Of a stretch of 15,823 nucleotides of DNA, positions 1 to 7,377 are shown in pieces. The position numbers and the translations under genes are program-made. Positions within the stretch are counted from its first letter, which is position 1. Every line of letters starts with the position of its first letter. The notes under the pieces are model-generated. The model ran no database searches. It worked only from the letters and a program-made list of their open reading frames with translations, and was not told where the DNA came from. Location of the stretch: NCBI GenBank assembly GCA_041591635.1, contig JBFHRO010000059.1, positions 1-15,823 of the forward strand. Reading direction: 5' to 3'. This stretch comes from JACKOD01 sp041591635 (lineage in GTDB: Bacteria > Pseudomonadota > Gammaproteobacteria > Pseudomonadales > Oleiphilaceae).

Positions 1-194
1 ATACATGCACTTACAGTTGAGCTGACCGCAAAATCTACCGCTACGATCTCACCGGCAATCGTCAACAAAGCCTTACCTGGGAGATTCGCGCCGGTGCCGA
101 GAAAAAACGCGCCACCCACAAGCTAACCATCGCCGCCGACAGCAATCGGCTGGTAAAAACGGCAATTTTGGATCAATGGGATCAGAGTAATTGA
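1..194 (+). pseudogene. Tail of an unidentified reading frame, apparently frameshifted
   Basis: From position 21 to a TGA at 192-194 one plus-strand frame is open and protein-like (DRKIYRYDLTGN near its start, ending KTAILDQWDQSN). It has no start codon, and the same frame carries a TGA at 18-20. The frame beginning at position 1 reads IHALTVEL up to the same point, so an intact upstream gene could continue here only through a one-base shift near 20-25. I cannot name the family. It may be the 3' end of a decayed gene, a sequencing error at the window edge, or chance coding-like sequence. No other gene occupies this stretch. Confidence 0.3.
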
Positions 195-322
195 TTTTCT
201 TCCTAATCAGGGGGGCTTTTACAAAAGGGCTATCGCCCTACATAGTCCGTCCTGGCAACGCGTGACCAAGATTTCCGAAGCCACCTTTGATGACAACCAT
301 GGGAGCTTCAGAAATCAGCCAG

Positions 323-352
323 CCAAGTGGGCACGCATTCGTGCCCACTTGG
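323..352. terminator. 13-bp perfect stem-loop, possible terminator
   Basis: Positions 323-335 and 340-352 are exact reverse complements (arm CCAAGTGGGCACG) around the 4-nt loop CATT. The hairpin lies 38 nt past the stop of the minus-strand coiled-coil gene and is the obvious transcript end for it. Neither strand has a U-tract after the stem, so a classical intrinsic terminator is not proven; an mRNA 3'-end stabiliser is an alternative. A weaker AGGGC/GCCCT hairpin lies at 226-239. Confidence 0.4.
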
Positions 353-389
353 GTAAATCAAGGTTTCGGGAAGGTGAAGGGCGGGGGAG

Positions 390-974
390 TCAGCTTATCA
401 ATTCCTTGGCCTGACTTTGCCACTGATCATACCCCTTGTTCTTTTCAAACTGTTGCAAAATAGCTTTTTCAGCCTCAGTTGGCGCTGCCACCTGCTTCAC
501 GGAGGTAATACCGGCTTCATTTAATTTTTTGGCCAAAACCGGACCAACGCCAAACAATTTGGTCAGGGCAGGTTCTTTGGTCGTGGTTTTTTTTGTACCG
601 GTCGCTTTGGCTGTGGCGCGGCGTGAGGGCTTGCTCTTTTCGGAGGTGCTTTCTCCGGAGCCTTGATCGTCAATCGACCCTGTACTCTTCTTCAGCGGAA
701 TGCCGAGCTTTTCAAAAATCGAACGTTGCAGTTCGTTAAATTCCACAACACGGCGGTCGAACTCGTCGTGAAAGCGTTTTATTTCGCGCTCGCGAACCCT
801 ATCCATGTCTTCCAGAATCTTTTTGACCGGTTCCTGTACTTGGGTATTAATGGTATCGAATTGCTTAACCGCATCCTTGATCAGCTTATCCAGGTGACCG
901 GAGGTTTTTTCGATTTCTTTGTTCAGGCGCTCAACTATCTTGTTGATTGCGTGTTTCTCTTTTTTTTTGGCCAT
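390..974 (-). CDS. Coiled-coil protein with basic linker and C-terminal helix-hairpin-helix (phasin-like)
   Basis: The protein has 194 aa and three parts. Residues about 8-92 are highly charged and helical with heptad-like spacing, resembling phasin or polyhydroxyalkanoate-granule-associated proteins. Residues about 98-134 are a Ser/Thr/Lys/Ala-rich linker reminiscent of histone-H1-like tails. Residues about 136-166 (LTKLFGVGPVLAKKLNEAG) form a helix-hairpin-helix of the kind that binds DNA backbone, with the typical GVGP turn. No signal peptide is seen, so the protein is probably cytoplasmic. The ATG is preceded by CAGGAGAA at good spacing, which supports this start. The PilZ-like gene lies 109 bp upstream on the same strand. 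Function is inferred only: a structural or nucleoid/granule-associated role fits, but no enzymatic motif is present. Confidence 0.8.
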   Translation of the reverse strand: MAKKKEKHAINKIVERLNKEIEKTSGHLDKLIKDAVKQFDTINTQVQEPVKKILEDMDRVREREIKRFHDEFDRRVVEFNELQRSIFEKLGIPLKKSTGSIDDQGSGESTSEKSKPSRRATAKATGTKKTTTKEPALTKLFGVGPVLAKKLNEAGITSVKQVAAPTEAEKAILQQFEKNKGYDQWQSQAKELIS

Positions 975-1083
975 TTGTACGTTCTCCTGGTCCAGTCACG
1001 ACTGCAAACAAATGCTTGGGGGCTTGTGAAATTGAAGAATGTTTACGGTCTACCCATTACCAGAGGGGCAGACAGGCATGCTA

Positions 1084-1512
1084 TCAACTGGTTTTGCTTT
1101 TTTTAGTGGTGTTTCTTTTGTGGGCAATCAGCGCATTGAGCTTCCGAATCCGCTCCCCAATCAAGGGAGTAGCGTCACTCTTGTCAGACAGCTCAAGAGA
1201 CAAATCATAAACAAAGCAGCTACAGAGTTTAGTTTTGCTTACAACTTTAGTTTGTAACTCATTGATTTCCAGGCTAACGGGTTCCAGCGCATAATGAATC
1301 GACAGAACCAGTTTCTCACCGGGGAGAAACTCTTCATCGGTTTTGATCACGCATTCATCTTCGTTGAGTTTGTACAGTTTAACCTTGACCCATTCGGTTC
1401 TGAAAAAGCTGCGTTTCATCCGCAATTGAACGCATAATTCAGGCGAAATTTGATCTAACGAAACCTGGCTTTCATCCATTGTGAAACTGCCCGAACAGGT
1501 CAATAAAGTCAT
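1084..1512 (-). CDS. Small PilZ-like domain protein
   Basis: From the ATG at 1512 the product is 142 aa; the frame also allows a TTG two codons earlier and an internal ATG at about 1479. None of these has a convincing Shine-Dalgarno sequence, so the start is uncertain. The middle (RMKRSFFRTEWVKVKLY, then a PGEKLVLSI turn and further alternating hydrophobic strands) looks like a six-stranded PilZ-type beta barrel. The c-di-GMP signature is degenerate: an RxxxR-like run is present, but I see no D/NxSxxG motif. The C-terminus is basic (KRNTTKKSKTS). It is likely cytoplasmic. The PilZ assignment rests on pattern only; it could be another small beta-barrel regulator. It is divergent from the DHH phosphoesterase gene and may be co-transcribed with the downstream coiled-coil gene. 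Confidence 0.65.
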   Translation of the reverse strand: MTLLTCSGSFTMDESQVSLDQISPELCVQLRMKRSFFRTEWVKVKLYKLNEDECVIKTDEEFLPGEKLVLSIHYALEPVSLEINELQTKVVSKTKLCSCFVYDLSLELSDKSDATPLIGERIRKLNALIAHKRNTTKKSKTS

Positions 1513-1543
1513 ACTCAAAACAAAAAAATGAACAGATGGTTAA

Positions 1544-1571
1544 AGTTTAAGCTTTGAACGAATAAAATCAA
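1544..1571 (-). promoter_or_regulatory. Possible sigma-70 promoter for the PilZ-like gene
   Basis: Read on the minus strand there is TTGATT (1571-1566) and TAAACT (1549-1544), separated by 16 nt, in an AT-rich stretch 32 nt above the ATG. Each hexamer matches 4 of 6 consensus bases. On the plus strand a perfect TATAAT lies at 1592-1597, about 75 nt before the DHH-gene start. The TTGACT at 1576-1581 is only 10 nt away from it, too close for a normal -35. Confidence 0.3.
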
Positions 1572-1671
1572 GTAATTGACTGAAATCGCTTTATAATTGC
1601 GCACGTACCTGTGTCCGGGATTGGCTGGAATACCGATAGGTTTTGGCTGTCTCTACTACTCTGGAGTTCTT

Positions 1672-2532
1672 ATGTCTGTTGGTATTGATATTGCGGTGTT
1701 GTATCACGGTGGTGGGTGCCTTGATGGCTTTGGCAGCGCCTACGCGGCGCACTGCTATTTCCGTCAGCACAGCGATTGCATGGTGCAGTATTATCCTTGC
1801 AAACATGGTGAGGCCGCGCCAAACGTTGCCGGAAAAACCGTATATCTTGTTGACTTTTCCTTTAAACGCGACGATATCGCGGATCTATGTCGGGTAGCCA
1901 CCAAAGTCATTATTCTCGATCACCATATCAGTGCTCTCGAAGATCTTGAGGGTGCGGATCAGGAGCTGGATAACCTTGAACTGGTGTTCGATCTGAATCG
2001 CTCAGGCGCCGTGATTACCTGGGAGTACTTTCATAATACCCCGGTGCCACATTTACTTGCCTGTATTCAGGATCGTGATCTGTGGCGTTTCCATATTCCC
2101 GACAGCAAACACCTCAACGCCGCGCTCATGTCTTATCCGTTCAGCTTTGATATGTGGGATCAAGTCGTAAGCAATCCGGAAGCCGGTCGAAAGTTGATTG
2201 AAGAAGGGCGTGCAATCAATAGGTTCCGTGACGAACTTATCAAGTTACATAAAGACAAGGCTGTGCTTGGCCACATTGCCGGCTTTGAAGTGCCGATTGT
2301 GAATGCGCCCAATGCGATTGTGAGTGAACTTTTGAGTGACCTGTGCCGTGGCTACCCGTTTGCGGCAAGTTACTCCGATACCGGTTCCCGACGCGGCTGG
2401 TCGCTACGCTCCGAAGAAAATGGCGTCAATGTGGCAGATATCGCCGGGTTGTTTGGGGGCGGTGGTCATCCGCGGGCAGCGGGTTTTTCAACACCACTGC
2501 CCAAGGGCACGCTGACACTGGTACCGCGTTAA
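1672..2532 (+). CDS. DHH/DHHA1 family phosphoesterase (NrnA/NrnB-like)
   Basis: The protein has 286 aa. The ATG at 1672 is chosen over the longer frame from 1597 because GGAG lies 7 nt upstream and the family homology begins right after it (IDIAVLYHGGGCLDGFGSA). Motif I carries H12 and D18, VYLVDF supplies D61, the signature DHH is residues 83-85, and IQDRDLW supplies D134/D136. These are the metal ligands of the DHH domain. The C-terminal DHHA1 glycine motif GGGGHPRAAGF is at 262-272. Family members hydrolyse phosphodiester bonds in short oligonucleotides, pAp or cyclic dinucleotides using Mn2+. The HGGGCLDGFG form of motif I is that of the COG2404-like branch, so the exact substrate is open. 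It is a cytoplasmic, single-gene unit, and its stop lies 7 bp from the converging ygiQ stop. Confidence 0.92.
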   Translation: MSVGIDIAVLYHGGGCLDGFGSAYAAHCYFRQHSDCMVQYYPCKHGEAAPNVAGKTVYLVDFSFKRDDIADLCRVATKVIILDHHISALEDLEGADQELDNLELVFDLNRSGAVITWEYFHNTPVPHLLACIQDRDLWRFHIPDSKHLNAALMSYPFSFDMWDQVVSNPEAGRKLIEEGRAINRFRDELIKLHKDKAVLGHIAGFEVPIVNAPNAIVSELLSDLCRGYPFAASYSDTGSRRGWSLRSEENGVNVADIAGLFGGGGHPRAAGFSTPLPKGTLTLVPR

Positions 2533-2539
2533 TCCTTTG

Positions 2540-4735
2540 TCAGCGCTTTCGCGTTCCGGGTTTGTTGCGCTTTTGCTTTTCTGCCTCTCGTCCACTGTGG
2601 GGCGAAGGCGGTAGACCTGAATGTTGGGTTAACAGGCTTCCTTTTTGCACCTTTCCCGGTGTAGCTGCTTTGGGTTTATAGTGGCGTTCCTTCGCATCTT
2701 CGGGCGGAACCAGGTGCTGCTTGCCACGCCCGATCAAATGCGCCTTTCCCATGGCCTTGAGTGACTCGCGGATAAGAGGCCAGTTCTTCGGATCGTGGTA
2801 GCGCAGATAGGCTTTGTGCAAACGCCTCTGCCTGTCGCCCTTGGGAATCGCCACTTTCTCACTCTTGTAGTCAAGGCGGTGCAAGGGATTGCGCTCGGTG
2901 TGGTACATGGTGGTGGCATTGCACATGGGCGAGGGATAGAAATTCTGCACCTGATCCGCACGAAAGCCGTTCTGTTTCAGCCACAATGCCAGATTCATCA
3001 TGTCCTCATCGGTTGTACCTGGATGGGCGGAAATGAAGTAGGGTATCAGGAATTGCTCTTTACCGGCCTTGCGCGTAAAGAATTCAAACATCTCCTTGAA
3101 TTTCTGATAGGTGCCTATGCCGGGCTTCATCATTTTTGACAGCGGCCCTGATTCGGTGTGCTCGGGTGCAATTTTCAGATAACCGCCCACATGGTGGGTG
3201 ACCAACTCTTCAACGTACTCCGGATCCAGTACTGCCAGGTCATAGCGCAGACCTGACGCAATCAGAACTTTCTTTACCCCTTTTACCTGCCTTACCCGGC
3301 GGTACAGTTCAGTGGTAGGGCGCTGATCGGTCACCAAATTTTTGCAGATGGTCGGGAACACACAAGACAACCGGCGGCAACTGGCATGTATCTCCTCGGT
3401 CTTGCAATTGAGTTGGTACATGTTGGCCGTCGGGCCACCAAGATCAGAGATAATGCCGGTGAAACCGGGGGTTCGATCCCGTATCCGCTCCACTTCCCGT
3501 AATACCGACTCTTCAGAGCGGCTTTGAATAACCCGCCCCTCATGCTCGGTAATGGAACAGAACGAGCAGCCGCCAAAGCAGCCCCGCATGATATTGATCG
3601 AAAAGCGGATCATTTCGTAGGCGGGTATTTTTGCATCGCCATAGCTTGGGTGTGGGCGGCGCTGGTATTGCAGATCAAAAATGCTGTCCAGCTCATCGGT
3701 ATCGAGTGGGACGGGGGGTTGATTTACCCACAGGTAACGATCGCCGTGTTTTTGCACCAATACGTGGGCATTGGACGGGTTTGTCTCCAGATGAAACACA
3801 CGGGAGGCGTGGGCATACATGACCGGATCGGATTTTACCTTTTCATAAGAGGGCAGCATGACAAAGCTTTTGGGCGTTCCCGGTGCCGGAAAGATCCTGA
3901 TCACGCTGACATCATCGGGCATAGATGCATCGCTGGCCTTTGTTTCGGCCTGGCTGCAGCTACCTGCAGGCCCTTGCATCTCGGTTTCGTACGGGTTGGG
4001 AATGGGATCTATTTTGCCTGGCGTATCAAAGCGTGTTGAATCCTTGATCGCCCAGTCACTTGGCAGCGCATTGAGCGCAACAGCCGTGCCGCGTATGTTC
4101 GTCATGGTTTTCGGGTGTTCCCCGCGTGACGCACGAAACGCCACTTCAGCGATGGCTCGCTCGGCGTTGCCATACAGGAGCAGATCGGCCTTGGAGTCAA
4201 TCAGCACCGAACGCCGGACGGTATCGGACCAGTAGTCATAGTGGGCGAGGCGGCGCAGGCTCGCCTCTATGCCACCAATGACCACAGGTACTTCCTTGAA
4301 GGCTTCCCGACACCTTTGGGTATACACCAAAACAGCCCGATCGGGGCGTTTTCCGCCCTCGTCGTTGGGGGTATAGGCATCGTTTGAGCGAATCTTCCGG
4401 TCGGCGGTGTAGCGGTTAATCATGGAATCCATGTTGCCGGCAGACACCGCAAAAAACAGATTGGGTTTGCCCAGTGCCTTGAACGCCTCTGCATCACGCC
4501 AGTCAGGTTGGGCAATAATGCCCACGCGATAGCCCTGAGATTCTAGAAAGCGACCAATCACTGCCATGCCAAAACTTGGATGATCAACGTAAGCATCACC
4601 GCAGACGATGATGATGTCGCAGCTATCCCAGCCGAGCTGCTCCATTTCTGCCCTGGACATGGGTAAAAAGGGTGCCGTGCCATAGCACTCAGCCCAGTAG
4701 CGGGGATACGAAAGGAGATGACTTTGAGTGGACAT
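2540..4735 (-). CDS. ygiQ: YgiQ family radical SAM protein
   Basis: The protein has 731 aa, close to the E. coli YgiQ length. The N-terminal region (PFLPMSRAEMEQLGWDSCD, then GDAYVDHPSFG) is the highly conserved YgiQ N-domain. The 4Fe-4S/SAM-binding cysteines are C386, C390 and C393 in RGCFGGCSFC, the CxxxCxxC motif of radical SAM enzymes. A Lys/Arg-rich, probably disordered tail ends in KQKRNKPGTRKR. A roughly 25-residue polar insert near 253-277 (SCSQAETKASDAS) precedes the FVMLPSYEKV segment and looks lineage-specific. The reaction of YgiQ proteins is not established. The start is set by homology; no strong Shine-Dalgarno is visible upstream. It is transcribed alone, convergent with the DHH gene and divergent from the lipoprotein gene. 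Confidence 0.96.
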   Translation of the reverse strand: MSTQSHLLSYPRYWAECYGTAPFLPMSRAEMEQLGWDSCDIIIVCGDAYVDHPSFGMAVIGRFLESQGYRVGIIAQPDWRDAEAFKALGKPNLFFAVSAGNMDSMINRYTADRKIRSNDAYTPNDEGGKRPDRAVLVYTQRCREAFKEVPVVIGGIEASLRRLAHYDYWSDTVRRSVLIDSKADLLLYGNAERAIAEVAFRASRGEHPKTMTNIRGTAVALNALPSDWAIKDSTRFDTPGKIDPIPNPYETEMQGPAGSCSQAETKASDASMPDDVSVIRIFPAPGTPKSFVMLPSYEKVKSDPVMYAHASRVFHLETNPSNAHVLVQKHGDRYLWVNQPPVPLDTDELDSIFDLQYQRRPHPSYGDAKIPAYEMIRFSINIMRGCFGGCSFCSITEHEGRVIQSRSEESVLREVERIRDRTPGFTGIISDLGGPTANMYQLNCKTEEIHASCRRLSCVFPTICKNLVTDQRPTTELYRRVRQVKGVKKVLIASGLRYDLAVLDPEYVEELVTHHVGGYLKIAPEHTESGPLSKMMKPGIGTYQKFKEMFEFFTRKAGKEQFLIPYFISAHPGTTDEDMMNLALWLKQNGFRADQVQNFYPSPMCNATTMYHTERNPLHRLDYKSEKVAIPKGDRQRRLHKAYLRYHDPKNWPLIRESLKAMGKAHLIGRGKQHLVPPEDAKERHYKPKAATPGKVQKGSLLTQHSGLPPSPHSGREAEKQKRNKPGTRKR

Positions 4736-4775
4736 GAATCAGGAATACTCACAGAGCAAAAGAGGCAAGGCGACC

Positions 4776-4804
4776 ATTGTAGCGAAAGCTGGATAACCGA
4801 GCAA
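4776..4804 (-). promoter_or_regulatory. Likely sigma-70 promoter of ygiQ
   Basis: Read on the minus strand: TTGCTC (4804-4799), a 17-nt spacer, then TACAAT (4781-4776). The -10 matches 5 of 6 consensus bases and the spacer is ideal, although the -35 is weak. It sits about 40 nt upstream of the ygiQ ATG, giving a short leader. Confidence 0.5.
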
Positions 4805-4917
4805 ATCAGTCGGGTTTTAAGAATCAAAAAATGACGCCTTTCACATCTGTACCAAAAGCGAGAGCGGCTTGGCAGTTTGAGTTAAAAAATAATGATACGC
4901 TCGTCACACTGGTTGCA

Positions 4918-4933
4918 CTGAATAATTATTCAG
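4918..4933. promoter_or_regulatory. Perfect 16-bp palindrome, possible operator
   Basis: CTGAATAATTATTCAG reads identically on both strands. GTTGC just to the left and CAAC just to the right allow the symmetry to extend with a small offset. It lies about 120 bp before the lipoprotein start and about 115 bp beyond the ygiQ promoter. The form suits a dimeric regulator; I recognise no specific regulator. A hairpin role is less likely because there is no loop. Confidence 0.4.
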
Positions 4934-5052
4934 CAACAGGCGCAAATAATAAGAACAATCTCGGTGGCGTGGTGACATCCACAACATGTCGTCTACTCAT
5001 AATAACAATCATGCCCACTTTGCCTCGTATTAACAAAAATAAGGTGATGTTC

Positions 5053-6450
5053 ATGAGCCGAATCATTCAAAAGCAAGCGAAAGCCAATACCGCCACAGTA
5101 GTGGCACAACCTCTGGTGCGCAGCCAACTTATGGCTGCCTGCGCGCTTACAGCGTTGCTGCAAGGTTGTGCGAATTCCGGACTTACAACGAGTTCCTGGT
5201 ACCCCGTACTTGGGGATGTAGATACCGGCGAGGTGCGCCACACGGCCAATACGACAGCCGCTGCACCTAAAGCGCCAAAGCCTGCACTAACCAATGCTGC
5301 CGAAATGCAAAAGCCGGCAACGAATGTGGCTAAGGCACCGGGTACAAGTGCAGGCCAGCCCGCAATGCCCCCCAAATCAACCTTGGCATCAACGACGCAA
5401 CAGGCTACGGCCGAAGCCGTGGATTTAGCTCAAACTGCTGCGAACAAGGTGGTTGAACCCGTATCCAAAGTTACAGCCAAACCGGCCGATCAAGTACTGA
5501 AGACCGCCGAAACGCACACGCCGACCAGCGCCAAACCCAAACCAGTCAACAGCGTGGTGCAAAATGAAGGGGAAGCCGTAGGCCCGATTTCTATCGTATT
5601 GCCAACGCTTGCGCCTTCGTACGAAATGATCCGAAAGGGATCGGATTCCAAACCGCAGGAGCGACCCGTAGTGGCGGCCAAGCCGGTGAAAAGTCCAGCG
5701 GTGGAAGTGGTGAAAATCGAAGCGCCTGCACCCGTGGTAGCCCAGATTGCCCCTCCAACGCCAGCCCCAGCCCCTGAGGTTCGTCAAAACGAAGTACTTG
5801 TGGCTGAAACACCCTCACTGGAAAAACCGCTGGTGGCACCAACCCAGGACGAGCCAAAAGAGCGCTTGATCGCCACAGTGCCAGCGCCGGAGCCCAAGTC
5901 TGATGCTATCCAGGTAGCCACGACTCAGGTAGTTCAGGTAGAAGAAATCGAGCGTCTGCCGGCTACCGCGGCGGGTATTGCGCCGGTTGAAGTGCTTTCT
6001 TCCGATGAAATTTTGCGCCCCGGCAACATACCAGCCAATTACGTTCTGCGTGATTTGGGCATGTGGAAGTTGCAAAAGAACTGGGATGGCAACCACCCCA
6101 ATGACTGTCGTCTGAGTTCCGCGACCATTCAGGTCAATGGCAATGACTTTACATCGCAGATTTGGTTTTCGTTGGAAAACGGTCGCTTCCTGATCAACAG
6201 CTCGGCCCCCATCGCCGCAGATTCGTCTGGCGTGGGCGTCAAAATCGACAATGGCACCTTGATCGGACTGAAGCGCATCTCGGACGCCTGGCGTGCTGTA
6301 GTCGACCAGAACCTGGTCGAGAAGCTCAAATCCGCCAAAACGGTTGATTTGTATCTCAAGCTTGGCCCGGATTCCCAGAAAATCACCCGCAGTACCATTG
6401 ATGTGAGCGAGCTTCGCAGCGGACTGGCCTCGTTGAAATCCTGCAGCTGA
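5053..6450 (+). CDS. Low-complexity lipoprotein with conserved-looking C-terminal domain
   Basis: The protein has 465 aa from the ATG at 5053, chosen because AAGGTG sits 6 nt upstream; ATG 5047 is an alternative. An N-terminal hydrophobic stretch ends in the lipobox LLQGC, with C39 as the predicted lipidated residue, so it is expected to be a membrane-anchored periplasmic or outer-membrane lipoprotein. Residues about 45-320 are low complexity, rich in Ala, Pro, Val, Lys and Thr (for example PAPVVAQIAPPTPAPAPE), as in TonB-like periplasm-spanning linkers. From about residue 328 (NYVLRDLGMWKLQKNW) to the end lies a compact beta-rich domain of about 135 aa. It has cysteines C352 and C464, which could pair. 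I cannot name this domain; a distant resemblance to IalB-type proteins is possible but weak. A 13-bp hairpin follows, and the gene appears monocistronic. Confidence 0.85.
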   Translation: MSRIIQKQAKANTATVVAQPLVRSQLMAACALTALLQGCANSGLTTSSWYPVLGDVDTGEVRHTANTTAAAPKAPKPALTNAAEMQKPATNVAKAPGTSAGQPAMPPKSTLASTTQQATAEAVDLAQTAANKVVEPVSKVTAKPADQVLKTAETHTPTSAKPKPVNSVVQNEGEAVGPISIVLPTLAPSYEMIRKGSDSKPQERPVVAAKPVKSPAVEVVKIEAPAPVVAQIAPPTPAPAPEVRQNEVLVAETPSLEKPLVAPTQDEPKERLIATVPAPEPKSDAIQVATTQVVQVEEIERLPATAAGIAPVEVLSSDEILRPGNIPANYVLRDLGMWKLQKNWDGNHPNDCRLSSATIQVNGNDFTSQIWFSLENGRFLINSSAPIAADSSGVGVKIDNGTLIGLKRISDAWRAVVDQNLVEKLKSAKTVDLYLKLGPDSQKITRSTIDVSELRSGLASLKSCS

Positions 6451-6521
6451 GCTACTTGTGCGCCAAGGAGAGGGTGCACCTTATACCCCGCTGACGTGCT
6501 GCAAAACCCGTCAGGGATCAA

Positions 6522-6553
6522 GTCAAAGTGAAGTCGCATTACTTCACTTTGAC
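6522..6553. terminator. 13-bp perfect stem-loop after the lipoprotein gene
   Basis: Positions 6522-6534 (GTCAAAGTGAAGT) and 6541-6553 are exact reverse complements around a 6-nt loop, CGCATT. The hairpin begins 72 nt after the lipoprotein stop. No U-tract follows on either strand, so it is a possible, not proven, terminator. Its size and loop resemble the hairpin at 323-352. Confidence 0.4.
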
Positions 6554-6689
6554 CAAACCGCTAACTAATGCGACTATTCCTCTGTCATTGCACGCTGATG
6601 TGTTTGCTGTTGCAACCGACATTCTAAATGAATCACCTTATTATTCAGTGCGTTGCGCTTTACTTCCAGAAACAACCTGATGTGTTGTT

Positions 6690-7322
6690 ATGCTTGAGTT
6701 GACCGAATACACGAAAATTCTCATTGGTCTGATTGCCATCGTCAATCCGTTGGGCGCTGTACCTATTGTGATGTCGATGACTACCAACTGCTCAATGGCC
6801 GAGCGGCAGGCAATTACTCATACGGCCGTGCTTTCGGTGGGAATTATCTTGTTGGCATCGCTATTTGTGGGACAAGCCGTATTGAGCTTCTTCGGGATAT
6901 CCATTCCCTCGTTTCGGGTTGCAGGTGGCATACTTATCTTCATCATTGCACTTTCCATGCTGCACGCCAGGGTCAACGAAACCAAACAGACGCGGGAAGA
7001 GTCTCATGAAAGCGCAAGCAAAGATTCGATAGCCGTGGTGCCGCTGGCCATCCCCGTGCTGGCCGGTCCAGGGGCAATCAGCACCGTCATACTCTATGCC
7101 CACAAAGGTAACAGCCTTGGGCACTACCTGTTGATTGCGCTGGATATCATGATTTTGGTGCTGATCCTGTATGCCGTGCTTAAACTAGTACCCGTGTTGT
7201 CCCGGCGCATCAGCCAGACAGGCATCAATATTTTTACCCGCTTGATGGGATTGATTCTGGCGTCGATTGCGGTGGAATTTATCGCCAATGGGCTAAAAGG
7301 CATGTTTCCTCAACTGGCGTGA
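6690..7322 (+). CDS. MarC/YchE family inner-membrane protein
   Basis: The protein has 210 aa, the usual length for the MarC family (Pfam MarC, once annotated as NAAT transporters). The N-terminal helix with NPLGAVPIVMSMT is the family hallmark. About six membrane segments can be picked out: roughly residues 8-28, 45-65, 70-90, 115-135, 143-165 and 185-205. A hydrophilic loop HARVNETKQTREESHES lies between the third and fourth. AIPVLAGPGAISTVIL matches the second conserved repeat. The true substrate of this family is unresolved, and the original multiple-antibiotic-resistance link to MarC has been withdrawn. No clear Shine-Dalgarno precedes the ATG. The QEGLA-motif gene starts 55 bp downstream with its own strong ribosome site, so the two are probably co-transcribed. 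Confidence 0.92.
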   Translation: MLELTEYTKILIGLIAIVNPLGAVPIVMSMTTNCSMAERQAITHTAVLSVGIILLASLFVGQAVLSFFGISIPSFRVAGGILIFIIALSMLHARVNETKQTREESHESASKDSIAVVPLAIPVLAGPGAISTVILYAHKGNSLGHYLLIALDIMILVLILYAVLKLVPVLSRRISQTGINIFTRLMGLILASIAVEFIANGLKGMFPQLA

Positions 7323-7377
7323 ACTGCCGGCGTTGAACATGACCATCGAGGATGTTTTGTGATTGAGGAGTAGGCAA

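Larger units (their letters stand above)
4736..5052. other. Divergent intergenic region between ygiQ and the lipoprotein gene
   Basis: This is 317 bp of relatively AT-rich DNA. The lipoprotein frame stays open back to 4831, but that extension has no ribosome binding site and reads as low-quality coding sequence, so it is treated as non-coding. It contains the ygiQ promoter near its left end and a perfect palindrome at 4918-4933. No confident promoter for the lipoprotein gene is visible. TTGGCA near 4870 followed by an A/T-rich run is the best candidate, and it is weak. Confidence 0.5.

Noticed and set aside
368..375. GGGAAGGT as an FtsK-orienting (GGGNAGGG) signal pointing to dif
   Set aside because: It is one mismatch from the motif and a single occurrence; polarity can only be judged over a much longer region.
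663..1106. 147-codon plus-strand frame over the coiled-coil gene
   Set aside because: It is a hydrophobic-looking antisense shadow of a lysine/glutamate-rich helical gene; the minus-strand product has a good ribosome site and domain structure.
1576..1597. TTGACT followed by TATAAT as a plus-strand promoter
   Set aside because: The hexamers are only 10 nt apart, too close for sigma-70 recognition as a pair.
3524..4039. 171-codon plus-strand open frame inside ygiQ
   Set aside because: It is antisense to the strongly conserved YgiQ core; its translation shows no domain and it has no credible ribosome site.
4831..5052. N-terminal extension of the lipoprotein frame by 74 codons
   Set aside because: No ribosome site at 4831, AT-rich non-domain translation, and it would bury the lipoprotein signal far inside the protein.
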